Part shown: in pieces, positions 34,081 through 50,643 of the stretch
How the letters are laid out: each line of letters begins with the position of its first letter
How positions within the stretch are numbered: the stretch's first letter is position 1
Origin: Synchiropus splendidus
Lineage: Eukaryota > Chordata > Actinopteri > Syngnathiformes > Callionymidae
Direction: 5' to 3'
Length of the DNA stretch: 64,000 nucleotides
Assembly: GCF_027744825.2 (NCBI RefSeq)
Contig: NC_071349.1
Coordinates: 6,200,001-6,264,000, forward strand
Program-made: the position numbers and the translations under genes
The notes under the pieces: model-generated
The model's database searches: none
What the model saw: only the letters and a program-made list of their open reading frames with translations
Told to the model about the DNA's origin: nothing

Positions 34081-37000
34081 TGTAAGTATATAGTAGTGTC
34101 TCGGGGTTCTTGTCCACATTCCCAAGAAAAAAATGATGGCGTAGTCCAAAAAAAATTCAGAAAAAGGTGCCATTTATTGTGGTCTTCTCCCAAAAGTGCA
34201 GGGCACTCAGTGGCTATTTACAAAAAAAAGTGAAAGAATGCAGAAACAAGATGTACATGAAAATCTGGACGGAGTTCCATAAAAACAACCAAGTCAGCTT
34301 AGAAACATCATCATTTTACTAACACACCGAACAGTTGCGCGTCCGAACTGGCAAAGTTGTCAATGATTGCTATAATGCTCTTGGTAGAAAGTAAATGAAC
34401 CCAAGATGAAACAGTTTATCACAGTGTGTTGCCAAGGCTTAGCTGGTTCGAGAGAACAGGGAGGCTTTTGTTTACCTACATTGGAAAGGTGAGCGAGTTA
34501 TCGGAGGGTGTTTTAGTCATGGCCTCTTCTCCCCGTTCAATTTTCAGACATCCCACTGAGCGTGTTTACCCCAGCACATTAAAATATTTGAGTCCCACAA
34601 CGTTCCGTCATCCATGCTTTGTCAGAAACATCCCAAATCCTGTAAGATCTCAAATGGTAAATAATAGCCTTGGAGTTAGCCGGGATAGACCCTGACACCG
34701 GGTTGCTGCTCCGCTTCAAACGTGAAGTTTCATTTTCCTTTGACAGGGATCACAATCCTCATGTAAAGCTGGCATTCTGTTCTGATTTAGGCTAATAATT
34801 TATTGCATCTGGCATGTGGGTCGGCACAACAAGACCAAAGAACGTGGCACGTAAAGCTTTCAGAAAGAACCTGATATTTATGTACCCTAACCAGTTTAAG
34901 ATGACTGTGAAGAAGCAGCAATCGGGGGAGAAACATTGCTCGAAGCTCACTGAGACGTTGATATAGATATAATAATAGCCCTCTGCCGGAGGATTTCGCC
35001 CTCTGAGGGAACGCTGCGTCTCTCACGAGTGGCTGGCTCCCTTCAAAGCCCAAGTGTGACTTACAAATGACTTGCTGTGAATGAGTGATGGGAGACGTGA
35101 GAGATGGTCGACGTTTCATGTGTGGAAAACTGGTTTTGCATAAAGGACATAAGGAAGTGTGAGCACTTACATTGAATATATATCGACCTCTAATTCAAAC
35201 TGTACTTTATTTGAATGCTAAAAGAAAGCATTCCTGTCATCCAGGGTTATAAATGCTGTCACCTCTTCACACCTGGATATCCCAAGACCGTCTGAAGAAA
35301 ACTGTCTAGAACTTTTACTAACCTAGAAAGTGTTTATAAAGAAATTAGCCATTTATAAGGTCCATTAAGTAAAAGAAAATAAGCAATTTTATAAATAAAT
35401 ATGAATTTTAAAAATCTGGTTCAGATTGATATACCAAAAGCTTCTGTGTTGTATGTTTTGTTTTAATGGAAAACTGTCCATTTTACATTTTGAATTGGTG
35501 AATTCCAGAAAAATGCTAATCTTAAAAAAAAAAAAAAAAATAAAAAAAAATAATTCAACCTTTGTTGACCTTTAAAGTCAGTGCAAAGGGTTGGGTTGCG
35601 GGTTCACAGCTGTTCATCCATGTAAGTAATTGATATTTAGAGTCCAGCATTTCGAAACAGACACTTGACACAGCTGACGCAGGTCTGAACATTCCCAAAC
35701 TCCGGTGAATCTGTCGTGAATCTCTCTACATTTCTACAAGACTTAACAGGTCACCGTGAGGAAAGATGTTCAGCGTGACAAAGTGAGACGTGGGCTGACT
35801 CCTGCAGCCATCAAAGCAAGTTCGGAGCTGCCTTTTGAAAACCGACGCTTCAACAGCTAATGTGGCTGGTTGAAACGCTCGGCTTGCCCTCAATGGCCAC
35901 GTTTCCCCACGCTAAAAGACATTTGGGAGTCGAGCTCAGTGAAGGTGAGACTGTGTCACTTTGTCTGGCGCCTGGCTTCACCTGGCTGCATAGTCGTCAT
36001 CGTTGTCTGAACACACACCCTCACACACACTCACACACTCTCCTGCTCGACTCTCACTGTATTTACGCCTAACAACACAAACAAACTTTCTGTGGCAGTT
36101 TTGCATTTGCTTTTTGTCTCTTTTTATCCAAACATAGCCTCTTAGCAACATAATAAAAGCACCGATTTTTATCTGACATTTGAAGTGTATTTCTTTGTTC
36201 AAATGCAGAAAAAGCATCACAGAGAGGTCGTGAGCAGCTGCGGCTGGCATATTTTTGGGTCGCACTTTGCCGAATTATACACCCTGGTGAGATTCACTGA
36301 GGGTGACTTGACGGCAAGCGCTCAGATTAGAGCGCCGAGGGACTTCTTCAGGCGAGGACAGCTTTTTCTATGTTCATTTTTCACTTCAGAAAATGCATCG
36401 AAACAAGATTTAATGAATTAAGATGCCTACTTAAATTGAAATAATAGAATTAATAGCTACATAACAATATATTCAATCTGGTTTTCATTCAGCTCTAAAA
36501 TGATTGCATATAATTTAGAGGTTGATTCAGCGTCTATCATGTTAAATAAGTATAATAATAATAACTATAATATGTTTTTTGTAGCATTTTTTTCAGGTAC
36601 TCAATACAATTTACAGTTTATAGTCAGTTTTCAAAAACTGCACTGAAAGGGTGAAAATGGGCAGAATTCAATAATAAGGGTCATTTAAAGTTCATGGTTT
36701 GTGAACTGTTGCATCTTATTATTCAAATTTAGTATGGTCATACATGGCGCATTTTTCCCCATTTATTATCTACTCTACAATTTTGACTGTGTTTCTTCTT
36801 TTTTCTGTTATTTTTAAATTATATACAGCATATGGACATTGACCCAATCAAGAATCAAAAATAAACAATGAAATAATTGACTTTCTTTTCTGTTTTTTAC
36901 TGGGTCGTGCGAACAAGTACTTGAGTGCTGCTGTCACTTGCAGCCCCATCCAGCTCTTTTAGTGTATCCAACACTCACTGTATGTGCTGTGTGTTTTTCT

Positions 37001-40000
37001 TTTTATTCAGCATCTTTTGCTTCAACCCATTGCAGTTGGTGGAAGACCGGACCCTAACACAGGTTACAGTCAGTCACTGACCTTGTCAACATCCTGATAT
37101 TCTGATCTCCTGATATTCAAGTCAAATACCATTCTAATTGTGTACATATGCACATTTAATGCATACATGAAAGTCTCTGGTCGCTGGTAATTCATTTCAA
37201 AATTGTTTGTTTCTCTGTGTCGCACGCTCTCTCTCCTCTTTCTAAGACAAGTGAAAATAAACATTACATTAAAATGACCCAAAATGTCATAATAATAATA
37301 ATAATAATAATAATGCAATTAGAACGGAAAAATATTAACATAACATAAAAACACATCGATTTCTTTCAATTATATATTGCAAATATTATTACAAATTAAA
37401 ATTATATATCACTATATAATATATATATATATAGTAAAACAATAACTAAAAATGAACTCAAATGAACAAATTGATAAAATAAATGTTTAAATGTTACGTT
37501 TTGTTTTTTAAAAGAACATTCGTTCCTTTCATAAAATTGCATTTAAAGGCCGCTCACCGCTCGTGCTACTAAAACAGCACCAATACTCCCACCTACCGGC
37601 CGCCACCTGCCACTGTGTTACACATCCGAACTCAGCAGCCCCTCACCTCCTACCTTCTCGGATCCTTCCTGCTGGAGGATTGGTAAAGTGATCTGTGGCT
37701 CCCTAAGTGCTTTTAGCTGTCAGTGGTGTTGACATGGATGCAATAGAAACCCAGCCGAGGCCACCGACATGGAGGAAACCTGTTTGTCTGCAGAACGTCA
37801 CTGCTACAACTCATTCATCCTCTCACAATACTATCCTTCTGGACTTTCTGCTCATTCTTGTCACTTTATTGAAAGAAGACTCTATATAAAAAAAATTTCT
37901 AATCTGAATTTTCTTGTCCGGTTAACAGCGTAAACATAGAGGACATCAATACTCAAAGCAAATTGTAGGCTCTTTATGAATGCTGTCAGAGTCACAATTG
38001 TTCAATTATAAATTGTGTTTTTACTTTCAATTTTAATTTCAGACATTCATAACCACCTGCAAAGATTTTTTTTAATATGGACCTTTGTTATTTAGAAGTG
38101 TCACAGTTAAAGCCCAATGTATTGTTTCCACACAAAAAAAGACAAAAGAAGTGGGTTTAATACAGCTACAATAATACTGATATATGTGTGTGAGGTCTGT
38201 AAACATATGGGTTGTCACTCTTCAGGGCGTCCAAAAAGGTACAGAGAGGTCGTGGTACGGGTCTCCTCTGAAGGTGGCGTCTCTCAATGTCTCAATGCCT
38301 CATTCCTGTATCGAAGAGTCCAGACGGAGTGAGGACAAAACTTAGAATAGCAAAGGGTATCGACAGGCTAATTTTTGAGCTTCGCTCTGACATCAGGACA
38401 GTCGCAGCTTTCCTCGTGTTCAGTCCTGTTCAGCAAAAAAGGTCAGGATTAAAAACTCTTCTGGCCCAGATTAGGCTTGATGAAGAGGCGGTGACAGAAG
38501 ACACGGCTGGCACCGTCTTTGCATCATAAAACTGGACCCAGAGAGAAGCACCTGAGGGCACTGCTCTGGACGCTGCGAGCCGGGCCGGCGGTTTGAATCC
38601 TTTGACAAGGAGCCAACGACCGGTCAGGGACCTCGCAGGTCTGCTATAAAGCTAAAGCTAAAACAGCACAACTCCAGGTGGCAGAAAGATGCAGGAGGTG
38701 AAAGCCTCATTCGCTGATATCTTTAATGCGGACACTTGATTCACGCTCTCCTCCAGGCCACCTAGGCTCATTTTACAGCGCCTGCTTGTGGTTTATTTGT
38801 TTGGAGACGCACTAAAGTGTCAATAAGCTCCAGTATTAATTGGGAGCCACCCAACTTCACCTCAACAGTGACCTGCTGTTCAAGCGTGCACCTTTCGCCC
38901 TCATCTCCTCCCGGCACCTGTGGCCGCCAGCTAAGCATAACACGCGTCCACGGACCCGACCTGCCGAGGCCATCTGAGGTTCCTCCTCGCCTCCGCTCAG
39001 ATGCCAAACGCCTGCAGCTGCTGTTGAACACAGACTCTTTCATCCCGAACCACCTTTTTTAAAAAGAAACAATTTTTATAGCGAGGTGGTGACATCATTT
39101 ACACCAAGATGTTGTTTATCGTCCAGGAAGGTTCTGTTGTATATTTGATCTGGCGCGACTCACCCCGGCTGACCAGTACATGACAAGTCCATGGCTAGGA
39201 CTATTTAATGTAGATTCTCCAAAACTCACAAATGCGCTGCGACCAAATGTTCCGGAGATGTGCCGCGGGTGCTCAACAGCAGTGTATATCTGCTGGACAC
39301 ACAGAAATAGCTTCAGCCAGATTGTTTGATAAATTCGCTCTAGGTTTTCCAGCCGGCCTTATTGGAGCTCCTACTGTTTTTCTGGCTGTTGGTGGCCTAA
39401 GCCCTAATCACCCCGCGCTCCCTCTGAGACCATAAATTATTCCGATGAGATGGAGCTTTGTGTTCCTACTGCTGGGGAGCGGGGCGAATTCGCAGCGCTG
39501 TATTTTGACAACCCCTACTTTAAATCATTGTTTTATGACAGATGGGAAAACGTGTGCACGTTGAAGCCGCCTGATTTATGGTCATTTGGGTCTGGAGGAC
39601 ACTATAATTTGCAAGTAATGTGAAAACAGATGGATAGAGAGATACCAAAGGGTAAAAAGCGACCTATAGATTCTCAGCGCAGCTTACAAATGGCATCCAT
39701 ATGCCTCTTGAAGTCTTCCAGTTACAACTACATTACCGTGTGTTGTCCACGTCTGCTTGAAGGAAGGAAAAAAAAAAAGCATTTATCAACAACCCTCTCT
39801 GCTCCGCAATATATCACCTCTTCTCATTTTATGTTCCAGCAACAGCTTCCCATTTGGATGTGTTTAACGTGTAGCTTTAATTATTTGACCGGGTTTACAG
39901 TACAGGCTTCCTTTTCCCAATGAGGCATGAAAAATGGAAGTGAAATAATTTGAGCCATACCGGACTCGATTTCCTTTCTGGTCAGATGTCGATGCAGAGA

Positions 40001-40689
40001 AATTACGATGTCGGTCCGCTTCGTTTCCAGCGCCTCAGGTCATGTAGCGTGGATTGGAACCCGAAATATCACATTAGACACACTCTGTGGGGCAGGTTTA
40101 GTTAACCCCTCAGGTCCATGTGTCACCGTGGTGTTACAAAAACACTGTCAGCCTCGGTGAACATTACGTCCTTCATGAGGAAACAGTCACTTCTGTATGT
40201 TCAACAAAGAAGAACTTCACATTTGAGTATGTTGTTTATATTCACCGGTACTTCATATTTACAGTAAAACTATCATATGGATGTCAAGTTTGATCATGTT
40301 ATGATGTCAATATCTGTTTTTCTTTTCCATTTCTTCAGATGCTTATGCTTTCATATTACATAATCAATTGTACCAAATGAATATTGTGTTTCACAGACGT
40401 AGCCATTAGCGCAACAATGCTATTTATCTAAAGCATTGTTAGCCACTGTTTACGCCAGGGGATTTTTTTTCACTGATTTCAAGGTAAAGGTACCATAAAA
40501 TAGGTGAAAAAATATGAAAAAAAGTCCTCCATTTTGTTGAAATGTCACATGCAAGTGAATGTATCTTAAATCAAGTGGGATAATATACTTTCACTAAAAA
40601 TAAGGCTGAACAAAGTTGGGACAATTTTGAGTTATGACAGGGGACAGCCATGACAGTCTAGGGTGAAACTTTGCAGCATTTAGATAAGT
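34081..40689. other. no gene recognised; large low-feature interval
   Basis: About 6.6 kb without a supported gene. Visible features are an A-rich run at 35525-35551, (AAT)n at about 37290-37313 and short (TA)n at 37419-37432. Positions 39300-39480 and 38740-39060 are GC-balanced and repeat-poor and may be conserved non-coding sequence. All frames are 110 codons or fewer with no recognisable domain. Confidence 0.35.
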
Positions 40690-40742
40690 ATGACATTTGT
40701 CATTTTCCCTTATGGGAGTAATAAAGGAATCTTACCTTAATA
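40690..40742 (+). mobile_element. retroposon 3'-tail-like scrap
   Basis: Order TTTGTCATTTTCCCTTATGG then AGTAATAAAGGAATCTTACC resembles the 'TTTCCC-TGGGATCAATAAAG' 3' end of many fish LINEs. Only the tail remains. Confidence 0.4.
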
Positions 40743-44832
<4,090 letters not shown>

Positions 44833-44856
44833 CACATTTATGGATCTTTCTTCATC

Positions 44857-45030
44857 AAAAAAAAAAAAGGCAGAAGGTGGAGAGGAAGGCCAAAGAGGAG
44901 ATTGATGGAGGTGGTGAAGGAGGACATGAGGTTTGTAGGTTTGAGAGAAGAGGAAGCAGAGGACAGGGTGAGATGGAGGAGGATGATCCACTGTGGCAAC
45001 CCCTGAAAGGAGAAGCCGCAAGGAAGTGAT
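44857..45030 (+). pseudogene. LINE reverse transcriptase C-terminal tail
   Basis: The plus-strand frame ending at 45006 reads 'GRPKRRLMEVVKEDMRFVGL' and then 'EEAEDRVRWRRMIHCGNP'. This is the classic C-terminal tail of vertebrate LINE-type reverse transcriptases, where a 'RGRPK-RW-D-VK-DM' block is followed by 'DR-RWR---CGDP'. The roughly 45-codon tail is intact and in frame with a stop. Everything upstream, including all polymerase motifs, is missing and replaced by A-rich, T-run and (TA)n sequence. It is a 5'-truncated dead copy, from a different family than the 47.3-48.5 kb element. Confidence 0.75.
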
Positions 45031-47303
45031 GAAGAAGATGATGCTCAATATCGTGTCACAATGCTTCAGTCGTTCCTTCACAACATAAAAGTGACTAACC
45101 ATGGCGGATTACTGTGCTCTGACCGTAACGCTGGCCAATACCACGAGGCTGTGCGGTGGCGGTACAAAATGTGGCTACTTCTGAAATATGAATGGGTGAT
45201 GATGTCACAACCAGCATTTTCAGATACTTTTTAGGTACTTTCTACCACACGCAATACATTTATTTCAGTAGAAGACAATATTTTGTTAGCCAAGCACAGT
45301 GGCTGAAGTTGGACTTCCCAGTCAGAAACCCACAAGGGAAGCCCAAATCGAAATGTTTTGATGAAACCAATAGAATATGAAGCTTTAACTCAATTTCAAA
45401 CTTGAGCTGGCTCTTCATGTTATAGATGTATTTTAGACGTGATGTCCAAGGAATAACACACAAGTGCATGCAGATACTTTTCTTTTTTTTTTTTTGCGCT
45501 AACAAATTTTTATTAGAATGTGATGAAAATCGTTGCGTTGAACAACCTGCCAAGAATGTTTTGTTGGCCTGAAAACCTCCTCTGCATAGGTTCATCTGTC
45601 AGAGACCCATAGTAGAGCTAGTTGTGAACAAATATAAACAGTGATGACTGAAGGCTTCGCTGCATACAGTGCACAGAATAACCTCTTTTGTGCCTAGTTT
45701 TTTAAACCTACTGTAAATGTGCCGTTCCTCCGTGCAATCTCCTCGAGTCTGATAGATTGTCTTGGTTATGACATGCATAATCCGCTACCTCAGGGACTGG
45801 TGCTCAGAAACACACAATTAATGTGTGTTATTTGGATTGAACTATTTTTATCTGGAACAAATTAGTCAAAATTGATCTCTTAAAGTCGCAACCTGCCATT
45901 TTCCCAGGAAGGACCTGCATGGCTACATTATAATATACATATATATGTAGTAGAGTTCAAACTACGTTCATCTGTGACCGACTCTTTTACCCAGTAACCC
46001 TGAGAACTTCTCTCAGCATAGTTATAGCAGCAGTTCTGTGAACACAGTTGCAGTCCTGTACACATCTCTGCAGCGGCACCAACAATCCCTCTCAACAGGA
46101 AAATGCCATTTATGTTCTGGCAGATAGCGATCACATCATGTAAAGCCATTTATTTTGGAGACCCCACGTCGGAGGGCGGCCACCCACGCAGGGGACGTTG
46201 ATGGTTTTTCCAATCCTCCCTCACACAGACTGGCAGACAGAGAAGCTCTGACTTCTGGCTTCTACTTCCCAGCAACCGTGTTTGTCCCGCCGCACCTTAC
46301 TGAAAGATTCTGCCATGTGAAGTTCAGGTCACAGAGAAGGAGATGGAAATCCCAGCTGAAGACGAGGATCCAGAGTATGAACTCTCATCTGTGCAGGGGA
46401 AATATGGATCACTCACCAAGTCGGCTCTTAGGAGTGAGGCTGGCTTTCCTCCCTGAGGTGCTCACAGTAAGCTAAGCTGAGAGGGGAAGTCTCGGCACTC
46501 TGCTAGAGGAAATATGAGAAAGGAATGCTGTATATTTCGAACAATTATTTCCTTCTGCATGTTTATTGTTGTTTGTCAGCATGGACATCATTTGCTCCAC
46601 CAGTTGTGGATTCATCTGTGGTTATTTGCACAAGTGGTAACCAGGTGTGCGGATAACATCAACTATAGATTAGGCATTCTTATCAGGCCCACTTCCATTT
46701 CCATCATTATTATGTATTGTGACTACATGAACAGATATAATAAGAGAAAAATATGTCTGCACATTTATGACGCCACAGTCTCGGGACAGATACTTACAAC
46801 CACAGTTTTGTATCTTTTGTAGGAGCGAACTACAAAGCACATTGCAAAAAAAATATTGTGAAGCTCTGACGGAAGCGGGCAGAAAATGTTGAATGGGATA
46901 TTTTCTGGTTAACACGTCGCTACACAACCAAAGAAAATAAGACTCCTGATGAGTTTCAACCTCTGTCTCCCCAGCCGGAAAACCAGAATTAGTGTTTTGT
47001 TTTTCAGGCTAAATAATTATGTATTTTCTCTAGCAAATAAAATCATACATGATGCAACAAGCGAAACTCACATCATTATTTCAAATTTAACTTGAGGTAC
47101 AGCATATGTGTGATCCAGGGCATCAGGCAAACTGGGCCAGAAAATAACTCTGAACTCCCCACAGACTTTTTCGATCACAGGTAAAATGGACATAGCCTGC
47201 CTGTATAATTTATGAAATTTTCATTTGCAAATGTGGTCTTTGTGATCTCTGTCTGTTGTTAAATACTTTGATATTTTATATACATGTTTTATACACCATA
47301 TAC
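45031..47303. other. no gene recognised
   Basis: Unremarkable sequence with short frames (106 codons or fewer) and a T run at about 45483-45495. No repeat was named. Confidence 0.4.
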
Positions 47304-47420
47304 CAGAATCAGAATCAGAATCAAATTTATTGCCATGGTCAGTGGGGAGCCCACCAACTAAGTGCTTCGGAATAACGTGCTGTCAATAAAATAAAATAAA
47401 ATAAAGTAAAATAAAATGAA
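47304..47420 (-). repeat. LINE family R 3' UTR: (TTTTA)n, hairpin and (GATTCT)n end
   Basis: On the minus strand: (TTTTA)n, then GTTGGTGGGCTCCCCACTGA (a GTGGG/CCCAC hairpin), CCATGGCAATAAATTTGATT and GATTCT repeats. The same tail occurs at 23261-23340 and 63133-63230. Confidence 0.85.
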
Positions 47421-48497
47421 TAACAAAGGCTGATCACGAATTCAACAGTCTGCCGGGAGGTTCTTGTCTGGATGGACTGTAGCCTCCTGCCAGAGGGAAG
47501 AGGAACAAACAGTACATGACCAGGGTGAGACGGGTCGGTTCTGATCTGACCTGCACGTCTCTGGGTCCTGGAGACATACAGGTCCTGAAGAGGTGGCAGG
47601 CTGCAACTGATCACCTTCTCAGCAAAATGTATGGTGAGCTGCAGTCTGCTATTGTCCTTAGAAGTGGTGCTGCTGTACCAGACGGTGATAGAGGAGGTGA
47701 GGATGGACTAGACAATGGCCGTGTAGAACTCCACCAGCAACTTCGTCGGCAGTCGTAGTTTTCGTAGCTGCCTCAAGAAGAACATTCTCTGCTGGGCCTT
47801 CCTGATGAGGGACATGATGGTTGGCTCCCATTTGAGGTCCTCAGTGATGGTGGTTCCTAGGAAGCAGAAGGAGTCCACAATGGGAATGTGTAAACCAGCC
47901 AACATGAGAGGGGACAGAGGAGCTGTTACTCTCCTGAAGTCTATGACCATCTCCACTGCCTTCTGGGCGTTGAGCTCCAGGTTGTTGTGGCTGCACCAGG
48001 ACACCAGCTGCTCCACCTCCCTCCTGTAAGCCGACTCATCTCCATCTGAGATGAGCCCGATGATGGTGGTGTCATCCGCAAACTTGACCAGCTTCACGGA
48101 CTGGTGGCTGGAGGTGCAGCAGTTAGTGTACAGAGAGAAGAGCCATGGAGAGAGAACACAGCCCTTGAGGAGACCCGATGTTGAGGGTCCGAGTGGCCCA
48201 GACAGTCGTCCCCAGCCGCACACACTGACTCAGGTCAGGAAGTCCGTAATCCACCTGCAGAGGGAGTCAGGCACGTTGAGCTGGTGAAGCTTGTCTTCAA
48301 GCAGAGCTGGGAGAATTGTGTTGAGAGCAGAGCTGACGTCTACAGAGGATCCAGGCATAGGTTGCTTGGAAGTCCAGATGTTCCAGAATGAAATGAAACG
48401 CCTGGTTTACTGCATTGTCCACAGATCTGTTGGCTCTGTAGGCAAAGCACATTGAGTCTAAGTGGGGAACGGTGATGGATTTCAGGTGAGACCTATA
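47304..48497 (-). pseudogene. decayed LINE reverse transcriptase with 3' UTR (family R)
   Basis: Non-LTR retrotransposon polymerases copy their RNA at a nicked genomic target. On the minus strand the order is: 'CFAYRANRSVDNAV', motif A 'VDVSSALNTIL' with the catalytic Asp, motif B region 'STSGLLKGCVLSP' (usually GSPQG), motif C 'FADDTTIIGL' with both Asp, 'NNLELNAQKAVEMVIDFRR', 'FLGTTITEDLKWEP' and 'KAQQRMFFLRQLRK'. The C-terminal 'LQDLYVSRTQRRAGQI' and 'PSHPGHVLF' follow. A frameshift lies near 48345, and stops lie near 48230 (TGA) and 47708 (TAG). No endonuclease or upstream half remains. A (TTTTA)n stretch and a tail with CCATGGCAATAAATTTGATT and (GATTCT)n end at 47304. It fits the jockey/CR1/Rex1-like assemblage. 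The exact clade is uncertain. Confidence 0.92.
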
Positions 48498-48655
48498 CCT
48501 AACCAATTGTGCCTCTTCATGTGTTTGTTTGTTTTTGCCAAGTTTGTTTATGTATTTTCTGTTGTGTATAAGTGGCTGTTGTGCGCACCCACAATTTTGT
48601 TGTACCACCTGCCACAATGACAAAATCTATTCTATTCTATTCTATTCTATTCTCA
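48498..48655 (+). mobile_element. retroposon 3' end with (TATTC)n tail, opposite orientation
   Basis: On the plus strand the sequence runs TTTTGTTGTACCACCTGCCA, then CAATGACAAAATC and a (TATTC)n run at about 48628-48654. This is the layout of a LINE or SINE 3' end. It faces the reverse transcriptase at 47304-48497, so the two elements meet head to head with the reverse transcriptase cut off at the junction. Confidence 0.6.
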
Positions 48656-50581
48656 AGCCAGAGAAGTTGGGTAACTCAGCAGCACGACTGTATCATTGCA
48701 GTACTTGTTCATCTTCTTGAGCCTTTAACCCTGTGGCTGTTGTGATGGGCCTCATGCCAAAAGTAGGTCAGCGAAGACTACAAAACATGATGGAAAAATA
48801 TCCTAAATATATACTTAAGTAACATGGAGAAAATGAACCTAACAACATTAAATGTAAATACGGATGTTAAGGAGTGTAAATATCCCTCAAGGCCTATAAA
48901 AGCGTTTCATTTAACTATGGTTCAGCCTTTTAAGAATGACCAAAAAGGCATGTTATTTCAAAATAAAATTTGGATTATGTCATTGTATTTTGAGGTACAA
49001 GGAATGCATGTAAAGAAAAAAAGAGAAATTTATATGGCCATATTTACTTTTGTACTCGTAATAACAAAAAAAAATGGGAAAAAAATGCTACATATTATAC
49101 TGTTTTGATCTCAAGACTGCTGCGAAAATACAGGCAAAGGACGCCAATGCTCCCCAGGACACTCTTTGCCCAGGTCTGCGTTAGCTGATAGCTAGTATGG
49201 GCTGCCTGCCGCATGTTAGCGCTCACTGGGCCTGTACCAACTTCTCAGTGGGTGTGTTCCAGAGGTTGTATAATAAGGTCCATCACCAACAACAACATCA
49301 AGGAACATCCTTGTCCACTCACAAAGTTGTTACCAGCCCATTACCACGAGACTAAAAACATTCAGGAAAATTGCATCCTGGTAATCACCTGAATTCAGGT
49401 GAAATCCTGGTAATAGATTTTGGCAGGACATCAAACACATGCCTGTGATTTACTTTGCTGTTGTGTTTATTAGTCTCCTGCCAAACTGTAAATGTCAACC
49501 TGGCGACGCTCTCCTGCAGGGATCCACTGCTCTATAAGTCCAAATTCTCTGGCCAAAATAAAGGTTAGCATGCAATCAGTAGCACGACAGGGATTTGTTT
49601 AGAGGCGTCAAATATGTGTGTGGGTGCAAGTGTGTGTGCCTGAGCCACATGGTATTGGTGACTTTACAGTGGACCTTTCCTTACTGACGCTTATGCTTTA
49701 AATGTTGAAGTCCTCCTCTCCACCGTGCAAACTGTCCCTCATCATCATGATGCATTGGACATTATTGCTTTATAAAGTTCTGCCACATCTGAAATATCTG
49801 TGATCATGAAGCTACAAGACGTCAGTTTGCTTGACTCTGCCTCCAGCATGGGTCTGAACCTGTTTTAAAGGACACTTAAATCATGAGGACAGCTACTCTT
49901 TAATGTATAGTCAAGTGGAACAGGGGAGTTAAATTGTGCTGAAAATCAGACAATCAATTATCCTAAATGTCACCAGCTGTTCAGTTATTACTTCATTAAG
50001 AATGCGCAGAATATGGGGGAAATAACATATACGAACCCATCCTCACACCCATGGCGTATTGACGTTGGAAAAGTGGGTTTTTGCCTCTTATACTGACAAA
50101 AAGGCAGCGATTCAGTGGACTGAAAGAACAGTTTCCTTCTGTAGCGCTCCAGATGGGGCGGCATGGAGCGTGTGTTGTTCGGGGCAATGGTCCATGTGCG
50201 GTGGGAAAGAGAAAAAAAAGACATGTCTTACTTTCATATAGCTTCAGGTACCGATCGCACATCACGGAGGGCGAGGAGCACTACACACGGAGGTGTGGGA
50301 ACGCACATCTCAGGGAGACGTGCTGAAATGCTCTTCTCTGAAGGAGACTGGATGGCAGTTGCTATTTATATCCCCCTACATGGCTCTCTCTCACAGCCGT
50401 TTGATGGGCTTTAAATAGCAATTTGACACGTTATTAAACCAAGAATGAATGGAGCACCATCCTATAGCTTACCCTTATTTCTATTTTTTCACGTGTCACA
50501 CATCAACAATGCATCAACATGCGACGCTGAAGGTTGCGCTTTTCGTCAGCATAGGACTCAAAAGGCAACTTTTTTATCGTC

Positions 50582-50583
<2 letters not shown>
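48656..50583. other. no gene recognised
   Basis: No gene. AT-rich at 48780-49110, then unique-looking sequence. Frames of about 80-95 codons overlap on both strands and carry no domain. Confidence 0.4.
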
Positions 50584-50639
<56 letters not shown>

Positions 50640-50643
50640 TTTT
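50584..50643. repeat. (TA)n microsatellite joined to a (T)n run
   Basis: About 38 bp of TA followed by about 22 T, the same arrangement as at 44719-44832. Confidence 0.95.

Noticed and set aside
38575..38610. GGTTTGAATCC resembling a tRNA B box
   Set aside because: No A box or cloverleaf could be built around it.
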